A stretch of DNA of 21,832 bases from Byssochlamys sp. IMV 00236 (lineage: Eukaryota > Ascomycota > Eurotiomycetes > Eurotiales > Thermoascaceae), in the NCBI GenBank assembly GCA_001931875.2, contig MSJH02000286.1, forward strand, positions 1 through 21,832, written 5' to 3'. The notes under the pieces were generated by a model. The model was not told where the DNA came from. It saw only the letters and a program-made list of their open reading frames with translations, and ran no database searches. Shown piece by piece: positions 9,954-19,382 of the stretch; positions within the stretch are counted from its first letter, which is position 1, and each line of letters opens with the position of its first letter. The position numbers and the translations under genes were made by a program.

Positions 9954-10445
9954 TTACAGATCTTCAAATTGACGAGCTAATTCGTCTAATTCAGCCTTTG
10001 AAGCATTGTATTTCTCCAAGAGTTCTTCATATTTCTCTTCCTTTTCTTGTAATTCACTTTCGAGCTTCGTAATCTTTCTTTCTGCTTCTTCTGCTTTCAG
10101 GTCAGCCTCTGTGAACCTGTGAACAGACAGGTGAGCATATACGCAATAACCTTCCCTTTTTGTTTAACTTACTCTTCTGATGTCTTTTTGAGTTTATCCT
10201 CCACATTTTCCAATTGTTCTTCCAAAGATTTAACGCGGTTTTGAAGAGAAGAGAGTTCGTGATCTTTGGCAATTTGTTCACTTGTCAGTTGCTTGATTTG
10301 AGCTTCTAATTCATCAGCTCTGGCATTAGCAGTATCGGCTTCATTACGAAGGGAAGCAATTTTCTTTTATGTATAGGGTTGTTCAATACTTGTCTATAAA
10401 GCAAAAACTCGTTTTTTTTTTTCTTACCTCCTTGAGCTTTTCCAT
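9954..10445 (-). CDS. TPM1: Tropomyosin, unusually short (123 aa)
   Basis: Predicted 123-aa coiled coil from three exons, in transcript order 10445-10428, 10363-10173 and 10116-9954. Tropomyosin binds along actin filaments, stabilising cables and the contractile ring. The start MEKLKEKIASLRNEADTANA matches the fungal tropomyosin start (fission yeast Cdc8 begins MDKLREK). The end SKAELDELARQFEDL matches the Cdc8 end. The heptad pattern is continuous, with no Pro and no Cys. The odd feature is length: yeast Tpm2 and Cdc8 have 161 residues and yeast Tpm1 has 199, so this protein is 38 residues shorter than the four-actin forms. The missing part is in the N-terminal half. Introns of 64 and 56 nt leave no room for a lost 114-nt exon. 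Its stop lies 105 bp (or 17 bp with the alternative RXT3 end) from the convergent RXT3 stop. Confidence 0.93.
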
Positions 10446-11860
10446 TTTTTATATGTTTATAGAGAAAAGAAAAGAAAAAAAAAGCGTTGCAGGGGCAGAT
10501 TTGTTTTATTTATAGGCACACGTTTTATTTTTATATTCTATAATAGTGCTCATGGCACCCATTCGCGCTGTTTCAAATTATTTCGCGCCGATACAGAAAA
10601 AAAGTGCGCTTTTTGTGATTGTATTTACATCTTTTGAAAGTGGGTAAAGACATTGTTTGTTGATAGAGCGATAGCCTAGGGGAAGAGTCTTAAATGACCG
10701 AGAAAATATACCATTATAATCCTTGTTACTGTAAATGTACTTCCTAGACTGGATAGAACCTGATACAAGTTGAATCATAGATTTATTTTTTTCATTTAGT
10801 CGCATACTTGTATCATTCATAGCTGTATGATCTTTGCTAATACGACACCGCTACACTTAGCCCGTTACTATAGAGATAGTGATTGTCCAGGTGTGGCCAC
10901 GAGGAGGTGGTTAGCAATCCAAAAAAAAAGCTGCAAAAAGTTTAAACTAAAGAAATGACGATGATAAGTGGTCTTTTTGATCAAACTGACAACATAAAAT
11001 TAGAATAAATAACAACATTGCTTTTTATTTCTTTCTTCTTGAAAACAAACAAAAACCAAGATGGCAACATTTAAAGTCATGTTTAGCTTGGCGCTATATA
11101 ATGAAAAGGTTCGCTGGGCGATGTCATAGGTAATGTGTAGAGGTAGGGCCCGTAGGATTAGTCTAACTTCTGGTGTATTTTTTGGTACATGTAGTGTTTC
11201 TCTAATGATGATCGGTGCGATGATATTGAAAACGCAAAGTTGAAAATCAGAAATATAACCAAAAGAAAAATCGGAAGAGATTGCTAGTTTAGAGAAATGA
11301 TTAAAAATCCTTGAACAATTATAATATTTGAATACAAAGCTATAAACTAAATAAATAGCTCTTTATTCTGATTATGCGTATGGTATAATGTTGGTGCCGT
11401 GAACACTGCATCATTGGTCGGAGTCACGGATATTTGTATAATCACAGCAGATGCTTGCCTCTTTTGGGGAAATTACGCCTGTGCGTTGATTCGGAGCACT
11501 CTAATGGAAAGAAGTGCTTTTGTATATGTTTGTTTGGGTGCCACGCCAAGAAAAGACCTTGAAGAAAGCAATGTTGTGTGCCAAGAAAAGAGGGGAGAGA
11601 AAAACTAAAAAGCGGGTATTTGAATGTTTAACAAAAAGAAATACTTGTATCAATATAAATAAACGCAAGAATCGATTATACATGAGAGAGGCTCCTCAAG
11701 GGTATAAAGGTATATGTCCAATATAGAGGGGCCTCAATTTATATAGTATGCATAAATAATCGCCCTCTTTCGCTCGTGTGCGTGCGTGTGTATGTTTTAT
11801 TTCTTGCTCAATATAACAATTGAAAGGGAGGGGTTCTTTTTTGTGTGTACAAGAGAAAAG
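10446..11860. other. Intergenic, tropomyosin promoter side and kinase 3' side
   Basis: About 1.4 kb without a recognised gene. Near 10572-10588 the sequence tttcgcgcc resembles an E2F/MBF-type core, about 130 bp upstream of the tropomyosin start. A possible structured element lies at 10865-10919. A 22-codon micro-ORF with a strong A-rich start context (accaagATGG) lies at 11061-11129. A TG-rich microsatellite is at about 11776-11793. The longest open frames (for example 10578-10820 minus and 11399-11608 plus) have no protein-like features that I recognise. Confidence 0.5.
10865..10919. other. Candidate structured RNA or cruciform element
   Basis: Two adjacent hairpins can be drawn. TTACTAT pairs with ATAGTGA across a 4-nt loop (10865-10882, one wobble pair). 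A CCAC/GTGG hairpin around gaggag sits inside an outer GATTG/CAATC pair (10881-10919). It is GC-richer than its surroundings and is followed by an A run, which on the minus strand would be a T run (Pol III-terminator-like). No tRNA A/B boxes or snRNA motifs are present. Confidence 0.25.
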
Positions 11861-13560
11861 CTATTTTGGTATAGGTGAAGCAGGTCTACTACTCTGTTGT
11901 CTCTTTCGCTTTTCTTTTTCAGCCACAACACCAGGTGGTTCAGGTGTGATGACGACCAGATTATCTCTATTTAGATTAGGAGGTGAAGAAACGAGGACAT
12001 GGTGGACGTGATGTTTGCCTGGTTCGTGAACTTGACAGACATCAATTTCTTTCACCCAATTATCAGCCAAGACAGCTTGAAGATTAAGTCGTTTGTTTGG
12101 ATCGATTTCTAATATGCCGGCCATGACAGGCCTTGCTTCGCGAGGTAGTAATTTTAAAAGTCTAAATTGCTGTTGGTTGTGATTGGTGGCAAATGCACGA
12201 AATGAAGGATCCGTTTGGCGTGGCACTCTCCAAGGGAATCGTCTAATAATCATACAGATGTATACAATGCCACAAGACCATATATCTGATAAGCGGGGGT
12301 CATACGTAGGCTGGGTATATTGCTCAGGAGCGATATAAGGGTCTGAACCAAATATGCCTAAAAGGAGAAAGTTAGATGTTGGAATATATGCTATTTCTTT
12401 TTCATTTACCTTTGGTTAATGTCATGTTGGATTCAAAAGGATATTTATAAACAGTTGAGCATCCGAAATCGATAATCTTTAGTATGCCCATATGATCTAA
12501 TACGAGATTATCTAGCTTGATATCTCTGTGTGCGATTCCCATTGATTGTAAATAATCAACACCATTTAGCAATTGACGCCAACAACAAGCGATTTCCTCT
12601 CTAGACATCATGCCGCTCATGACAATATTGAATAAGTCATTAGGTGCATATTCCATAATTTCATAAAAGTTGGGTCCTTCTTGTATTATATCGAGTGTCT
12701 CGATGACATTGGGATGATGTAGTGTCGAACCAATACAGAATTCAGCTGTTACTTTCTTGATGTAGTCCTTTTCTGATTCATGGGGTAATCTTTTTCGAAA
12801 CTGTTTGACCGCGAATGTCTTTTGATCCGATGAACGTCTTATCAGTCTAACTGAGCCACCTGCTCCTTTACCAATATATTTGCCTAATATATACATATGG
12901 TAAGCCATATGATGTGTCTATTGTTTTTTTTTTCTTTATTTTTCTTTTCTTACCCCAAGTGCCATATCTTCCACTAATATCTTGTCTAAATTGATTAGCA
13001 AATGTTTCTGATTCATGAGAATGTGTCGAGGAACCAGTAGGTGAAGTAGGCTGTGGTTGTTGTTGTACAAAAAATCTTTTAAGATCAGACCAAGCTAAAA
13101 AGGGATCTTTACTTCGTTCTTGACTGCATGGTCTGTGAAAGTGTGTTTGATGGTATTTTTCATCATATTCTGGCTTTTTAAATACAAATTGTGAAGGAGT
13201 CGAACATGTACTAGAGGGTCTATGAATCAGACTGGGTCTTCTTTGCTGCTGTGATAATATCGGTACAACCGCATTTTTTGATGTGTTTGAGCAAAAGGTA
13301 GGTTCGGCTGAGTTGGTTGATAATGTCGGTGAAGGGGGTTTTGATGATTGGAATAGCTGTGATCTTGGCCTGGGCCTTGGATTTTGTTGTAATAGTCTAG
13401 ATAATTCATTCAAGTCTACTGAAGATGCTTCCCATGAACGTCTCTGTGGTTGGCTTGTGGCTACTGTATGAGTCACAACGGCGGGCGATAACGATGGACT
13501 AGATGGTCTCGATCTTTCAGGTGTAACTATATCAAACCTTTGATTCACAAGGTGAAGCAT
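11861..13560 (-). CDS. Ser/Thr protein kinase of the Hal4/Hal5/Npr1 family
   Basis: Predicted 525-aa kinase from three exons, in transcript order 13560-12954, 12883-12410 and 12357-11861. The first ~200 residues are Ser/Pro/Gln-rich and probably disordered. The kinase domain follows: glycine loop GKGAGGSV (about 207-214), AVK lysine near 229, helix-C Glu near 250, catalytic loop HRDIKLDN (about 321-328) and DFG near 341. [11 protein letters not shown] and [10 protein letters not shown] come after it. The combination of YKYPFE after [20 protein letters not shown] and RRFPW is typical of the fungal Hal/Npr1 group. These kinases control stability and activity of plasma-membrane ion and nutrient transporters. 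After the domain comes a short Pro/Arg/Lys-rich tail. ATG 13560 follows a pyrimidine-rich leader; an upstream non-coding exon cannot be excluded. Which paralogue of the group it is, I cannot say. Confidence 0.93.
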
Positions 13561-16500
13561 ATATTATGCGCGCAGACAGAGGAGTGAGAGAGAAAGAGAG
13601 AAAAGGGATAAAGAAGTGATAAAAGAAAGAAAGAAAAAACTTATCACAAAAAGCTCGGGAACAAATAAAATGTCGTAAGTTTGGAAATGACGGAGTTAAA
13701 TATAATACCAATTGACACAATTAAAAGGGGTTGCCATGGCCACCACACATATTCTAATGATGAAATCATTCATCTTACACATGTGTATCTCCATGGTTAT
13801 AAGATAACCATTCTTCTATTCATGCATTACACGCGTCACCATCATTGCTACGGTAGCTCAGTAATCTCTTGGGTCGGTCACTGTTTTTTATTTGGGCTTG
13901 TCGGGTGTTTAACGTTTTACAGAATATATAAAAAAAAAGAGAGAGGAAATGGCTAATACAACATTCAGGAGTTTACAAGGAGGTTTATGTATTTATAGAA
14001 TTCTTTACTTATTAAGTCTCATTTTATAAAATGATTACCACAAATGCATGCAGATTGTTTATAATAGATTTTATTATCTATCAAAAGAGTTACTTTACGC
14101 AATGGAAGATATATCTGCTTATCTCGAACAATACATAGCATCCATCGTGACATCGAGATAATAACCTGTTTATAGACTAGTTTGTTCACACAGTTTGATA
14201 GCTTGTGCACTGTTTCTCTTTTTGTTTGTCACTCAATTCTATATTACATACATGTACATATTTGCACATTATATAAAAACGGCAAGCGCGTCATCTAACC
14301 ATTATTATATCACAATAATCTGAAACTAGAGCGGCACATTCAAGGATACTGACAGGATATCAGCTCAACTTTTTTTTTTGGAAATGAAGAAAACATTATG
14401 GAGGCACAGTCCACCAGTTTGGCCTTTCCTTTTTCTAAAGGTTACACATTCTTTTCATTATTTCTATATTGTATCCACAAGGATATTTTACAATGCCGTG
14501 ATAGTCCCGTTCATTTTAAGAGATATATTATGCATTGAAGATCCTTTTTATACATATATATAATATTCGACATGGTAGAGATTGACTGCATGCTTGTTTA
14601 AAGTTGCTTTCAAACAAAGTAAAGGGGCTGACAGTATGTAAGCCCTTTTGTTTACATGCTTAATCATGATGGTGTAACTTTGTGTAATGTTTATTTTAGA
14701 ATATGTCAGGAGGTACAAGAAACCCAGAGTTTTACCATTCCCCTTTCTTGATATCACCGGACATGGCTCTGCTTGTTTATTTATAAGCTTATAACCGGAC
14801 GAAACGAGCATGTTTCAATACATATATTTGTAGAGGTTCACCAATTCAGTAACTCGAGTGACATTTAAGATGAAACTGTTGCTTTATATTTAAATTTCAT
14901 ATGCACCATGATGTTGGCGCCACTGTAAACTTTTTCTATTACCAAGTTGACATTTGTATCTTTCTAATAGCATAGTCTTTTGAAAATAAAGTAGACCAGG
15001 GCAGCTTTTTTTTTTATAAACGGTAAAATGATGACTTATGTGATATATATGTATCAGAAGGTTTAATAACTTAGTGTTTCCGAATGTATAATAAACATTT
15101 CAGATAGAGTATTATTTATATTGAGCTTATTACTGTTGAGTCTAGATTTATCTACAAGTAGCGACTGTACTTGTTTTATTTTCAATTGTATCAAGAATCT
15201 CGCGTGTATTTCAATCAGACTATCGCTTCATAAAGGCAAACAAATAAATTATAACTTATTCTCATAAAGAACGCATGGTTCTTGAATCTCTAAAGCTTTT
15301 ATACTTTCATTCACCAACAAGAGCAAACATGTCCTTATACAAAGGTTAAAATACGAGTATATTGCTCGGTAATAGCTATGTTCTTGAAAATCACAGGACA
15401 TGTCTATTACAGGTACTACTTTGCGAATGAATAATTCAAACTCTGCAAGACTTTGTTTGTCACTTTATATTTTTGCTTTAATGCATAATGAAGTACATAA
15501 TACTAGGCTTCTTTAATTCCGCGTCATTAGCTCTTTTAAGCAGCTAGAAATAATGGAAGAGTATGATAAATTAGCATATCAATTTCCTGTCTTGCTTGCA
15601 TCAATCATTTTAACCAGACAGTACGCGGTGCTTTTACTTTCTGAGTATATGTAGCAAACGAGGATGAGTGCAATAGATAGAGTAAGATTAAGCGAGAAAA
15701 AACAGAAACTGCATAAACTATACATTTGTTGTATATGATAAACGCAAAATGAAAGCAAAATTCAGCAATGAAGAGCAGGTTTTAAAATAATATATCCAAT
15801 TTTGTCCTTTAAAAAGGGGTATTTAAAAAAGAGCTTACTATAGAGAAGCGAAGAAAAGATGCTTGTAATATCCATTTGATATGTTTTAACAGAAAAAAAA
15901 AATATAAACATAATGTAATATGCTTTTCATAGATTATTTTTGTTTAGGAGAGTGTATTCTAAGCCTATTTTGCCTTAAATTAAAAAAATGGTTATTTAAA
16001 AGGTTCTATGTTCCAGGAAAGCCTTTAAATGTTATTTATTAAAGTATATGCACAAGATAGCGAACTTGAGCCTCATATGGGCAGATACAGCTTTAATATT
16101 CTCCTGTTGTTGTCGACACTATTTTAAATTAGATAATAGAGATTCTAGATGTACAAAGACAAACAAAGTTTCTTCAACATTTGGAATTAAGCAAGACAAA
16201 GTTTCCACAAGAGTGCATTACAGCTAACATTAGAAAGTGCGTAAACTTCAAGACAAATTAGTTTCTCCTTTTTATTACGCATGGGTATTCTTCATAAAAA
16301 AGCTCCCATTTTGTGTAAGATTGAGTTTGGATGTCGTACCTTTCGGTACCTTTATTTTGCAATGTTGATGAATTCTTGACAAATATGCTTTTGCTAATGT
16401 AATAGTTAATTTGCATCTTGAATTTTTTCATATGAAGTACATCCTTAAAGAAATCCCATGGTTTTCATATATAGTATAATGCTCACTTTATAATGCTTGT

Positions 16501-17488
16501 CTTTCTGTCTAAAGCATATGTAAGAAATCAAAAAAAAAAAACTATAAACGGTTTTTTATTATTAAAATATAATAAAGATTATATTTATTTTTATAATTTA
16601 AAAAATGCTTGTCTTAAATACATTTGGAAGGGAATGAAAAGTTTTATATTTTCGCTTCAAAAATGCAAATTGTTAAAATAAGATTATAGCAAAGTGTATT
16701 GCTTAATGCAAAGTCAAGGTAAAAAAAAAAAGCATGTGACCACAAGATGATTTATTTTATACTTGTTCTTATTTAAAATGTATTACATAGATCACATATA
16801 TCTCAAAATACGTTCAGATCATATTCTCACTTAATCTTCTCTCGGCTTATAATAAATGTTATCAATAAGATCTTTACTGCTTTAATCAAGCTATATGCAA
16901 TGGAATTAATACCAAATGGATGAATGTTGATTTTATCCAAGATAGTTACTGTTTATATTTACAAGTTAACTCAAATCTAAACATTCTCTCTTTCAAGATA
17001 AATCTCATCACTTATCTGAAAAATATACAGTTTGTCCATACTGATAAATTTATCAAGGAATTTGCTATTACCAATAGAGCGCATAATCTTGTTAAGTCAA
17101 GATCAATTGTCATAGTAATAATATAGTCAATACCGAATCCAGCATGTAAAGCTGCAAAATATATTAACGAGCAAAGATTTACCTGATGCTCTATAGTAGA
17201 TGACAATATCAAACAATCTAGCCAAGTACTGATAAATTTAACTTGGATAGCTTTATCTATAGTATTTACATTGACAAAGAATGGAGCAATCATTAGGGGA
17301 ATGCAGCAGAGCACAATGATAGATCTTAATTGTGTGCAGGAAAATACTTGGGGGTGCGTTTGTACAAGATGTCTTTATCCATTTGAATAATTTGATAAGA
17401 TTGAGAAAGTATGATAAGGCTGTGTGCATAGTTTTTCTTTAGAAAAAGGCATGTCGGACTTTCTGGCTTTTTTCTTTCCTTTTTCTAA
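13561..17488. other. Long AT-rich intergenic region
   Basis: Nearly 4 kb with no gene that I can name. A GA-rich tract lies at about 13580-13608 upstream of the kinase. A perfect 8-bp inverted repeat with 3-nt spacer (ATGGTTAT/ATAACCAT) is at 13793-13811. An imperfect hairpin centred on ggggct/agcccttt is near 14612-14658. A short GTACC/GGTAC hairpin is near 16335-16349. A small frame (MEEYDKLAYQFPVLLAS) opens near 15554. On the minus strand a 120-codon open, hydrophobic frame lies at 17012-17374. The 3' end should contain the promoter of the Dsc2-like gene. I see no transposon ORF, LTR or tRNA. Confidence 0.5.
13793..13811. repeat. Perfect short inverted repeat
   Basis: ATGGTTAT, spacer AAG, then ATAACCAT. 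Further short palindromes lie just upstream (acacatgtgt; gatga..tcatc). It is about 235 bp upstream of the kinase start and could be a binding site for a dimeric regulator or chance. Confidence 0.5.
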
Positions 17489-18857
17489 ATGACTATGCAA
17501 TCTGTGGGGCCTTCAGGTAATTCTCTATCTAATGGTGAATAGACAGGGAGAGCAATAGATTACTAATTCAGTCTCATGTTTAGGCTTTTATAATGTGCCT
17601 GCAACAAAGTGCTTAATTCTATTTATTGGAACAATATCTGTTTTGGCTTCTATTTTTGGCTTAAAGCAACACTTTCATCTACAACTCACACCCCATATAA
17701 CGGTTCATCATCAAGTATGTAATGTCTTTTTATTCATTAAAGAAACTTTTGCTAACCATTTTACTAGTTTTCAAGATTGTTTCTATCGCATGTTGCATTT
17801 AGCAGTTCAGGGGATTTCCTTTTTGGCTCAATTATCTTGTATTCTATGCGCATAATAGAAAGACAATATGGAACATCAAAATATACGGTAATTATAGTAT
17901 ATTAACAGCACAGTATATTCTCTTATTTCAAAAACAAAGGCTTTTTTATTTATCACAACCATTATATCGACGATATTAGAGGTAGTTATGTTGATAGTAG
18001 GAGGGAGAATTGGATTGAAGAGTATACCTAGTGGACCGTAAGTGGATATATCGATAACCTAAGAGAGAGAGAGAAAGAGAGAAACTTATGTATATATATA
18101 TATGCAGCTATGCGATCATATTTGCCATCTTGTATCAGTATTATCGAGTGATCCCAGTGACATATAGATTCAGAATATTTGGAATTGTCATGACCGATAA
18201 ACTATTTCTGTATGTCTTGGCAGCTCAATTGGCATGTTCAAGGCTACTACAGACACTAGTGCCGTCAATATGTGGACTGCTATCTAGTGCAATTTATAGA
18301 ACAGATGTTGCAAATATCAAACAATGGAGGTTCCCGAAAAGTGTACAGTTTTTAGCAAGTCGATTCATCTTGCCATTCTTTACATCTTCACCTAATCCTC
18401 GATCTTCTACTACAGTGCCAATCCAGCGTCCTATTATTACTAGCCTTAGCTCTGTAGATAATATTTTAGCTAATGGATTGATGAATAGAAGAAACAATAC
18501 AGCCACAAATACAAATGAAACAATAGCAAGTGCAAGGTCTTCACTTGCTGCTGAAGGCTCCTCTTCTGTTAGGGTAAAGTTTGTTTTGGTTTAAGTCGCT
18601 GGAAGTTAATGTATATTTTTTTCCTTTAGGAGTACCTAGATACAATTACAGGCAGAGATGTAGTAGGCTCTGATCTGGAACCACCTTCTCCAGAATACAC
18701 CAGAATCCTCATGACAATGTTCCCTGATCATCCAAGAGAAACAATCACAAGAGCGCTATCCTCAGCGCATAATGACTTGAATCGAGCTGTTGAAATTATG
18801 CTAAGCACGCCTTCTCCAGCTGGTGAAAGTAGTAGTAGTAGTAATAATCGTCGTTAG
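17489..18857 (+). CDS. DSC2: Dsc2/UBAC2-like rhomboid pseudoprotease with ubiquitin-binding domain
   Basis: Predicted 356-aa membrane protein from exons 17489-17516, 17584-17714, 17768-17887, 17940-18037, 18108-18573 and 18630-18857. All phases agree. The family acts in ER/Golgi membrane-protein ubiquitination: Dsc2 in the fungal Dsc E3 ligase complex that drives SREBP processing, UBAC2 in animal ER quality control. GFYNVPATKCL, HFHLQLTPHIT, FGSIILYSMRIIERQYGTSKY, YQYYRVIPVTYRFRIFG and the WRFP segment fit the family. About six hydrophobic segments can be drawn, the first near residues 17-33. Rhomboid catalytic residues are not in place: the GxSG position reads IPSG and no catalytic His is seen. 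A Ser/Asn-rich linker leads to a three-helix domain (about 303-340) with MFPDHPRETITRAL and DLNRAVEIML, which has CUE-like as well as UBA-like features. Length is close to human UBAC2 (344). Confidence 0.88.
18061..18105 (+). repeat. GA and TA microsatellites inside intron 4 of the Dsc2-like gene
   Basis: A GA-rich run followed within about 10 bp by a TA run that ends just before the acceptor (tatgcag). The purine-rich stretch sits where a pyrimidine tract would normally be. Confidence 0.8.
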
Positions 18858-19382
18858 AATTAGTATCAAATGTAATATACAGCGTTTTTGAAATGCAAAG
18901 TTGGGCAGCCTGGTGTATGTGTGTAAAAATCAAAGTCGCGCTCCAGGAGTGTAAATTCAAAAAATAAACATTGCCATACTGATGTATAAACCTTGGCGTG
19001 TTCTTTTGAGGATATGCATATAAAGCGCGCTAATGGTTTGACCTCCTTGTTTTCCTTGGAATTTCCTTTTATTCCTCAATTTTATATAAAATGAAAAAGA
19101 CGCGATATTATTGATAAGGGCAGTTCCTATGACAACTCCGAAATTATTACTCTCATCAATGTCAACACTGCACGCTACCATAGTAGGCTTATATAATCAA
19201 TCTCTCCGTGATAATTGAGAATATAATGTACTGATCCATAGTTTATAATGCTTATTATGCGCGTACATGTACAAAATTTAAAGAAAGACACGCGTACGCG
19301 CACTCTCAAAAATTATTTCAACGCGTAACACGGGGATTTTTTTTTTTCTTGATTTCCCTTTTTCTTACTCTGAAGCACAGCA
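18858..19382. other. Intergenic, Dsc2-like 3' flank and POLD3 promoter
   Basis: Contains the Dsc2-like 3' UTR and the POLD3 promoter. A GC-richer, palindrome-rich patch lies at about 19257-19330 with gtacatgtac and two ACGCGT boxes. A minus-strand 74-codon frame (18957-19181, starting MVACSVDIDESNNFG) has no recognisable family and is most likely fortuitous. Confidence 0.6.
19290..19326. promoter_or_regulatory. Two MCB-like ACGCGT boxes upstream of POLD3
   Basis: Perfect ACGCGT hexamers at 19290-19295 and 19321-19326, with a partial ACGCG at 19296-19300. They lie about 90 and 60 bp upstream of the POLD3 ATG. In yeasts ACGCGT is the binding site of MBF (Mbp1/Swi6, or Cdc10/Res), which switches on DNA replication genes at G1/S, so the location fits the downstream gene's role. 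That this fungus uses the same factor is inference. Confidence 0.6.

Noticed and set aside
10955..10992. gatgata..ctga resembling box C/D of a snoRNA
   Set aside because: Box C is imperfect, the spacing is too short for a snoRNA, and no terminal stem is visible.
13850..13875. ggtagctcagt, like a tRNA D-arm/A-box
   Set aside because: No matching T-arm (GGTTCGAATCC-like) or acceptor stem nearby, so no tRNA can be folded.
13681..13956. 91-codon plus-strand frame upstream of the kinase
   Set aside because: His/Ile/Leu-rich with no family resemblance, no ATG at the true frame start, and located in the kinase's upstream region; likely chance.
16493..17126. Plus-strand frames at 16493-16681 and 16920-17126
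   Set aside because: AT-driven composition (Ile/Asn/Lys/Tyr), no recognisable motifs; the second is opposite the hydrophobic minus-strand frame reported as a finding.
18957..19181. 74-codon minus-strand frame between the Dsc2-like gene and POLD3
   Set aside because: Starts MVACSVDIDESNNFG but no splice partner or family is seen; kept only as a note in the intergenic entry.
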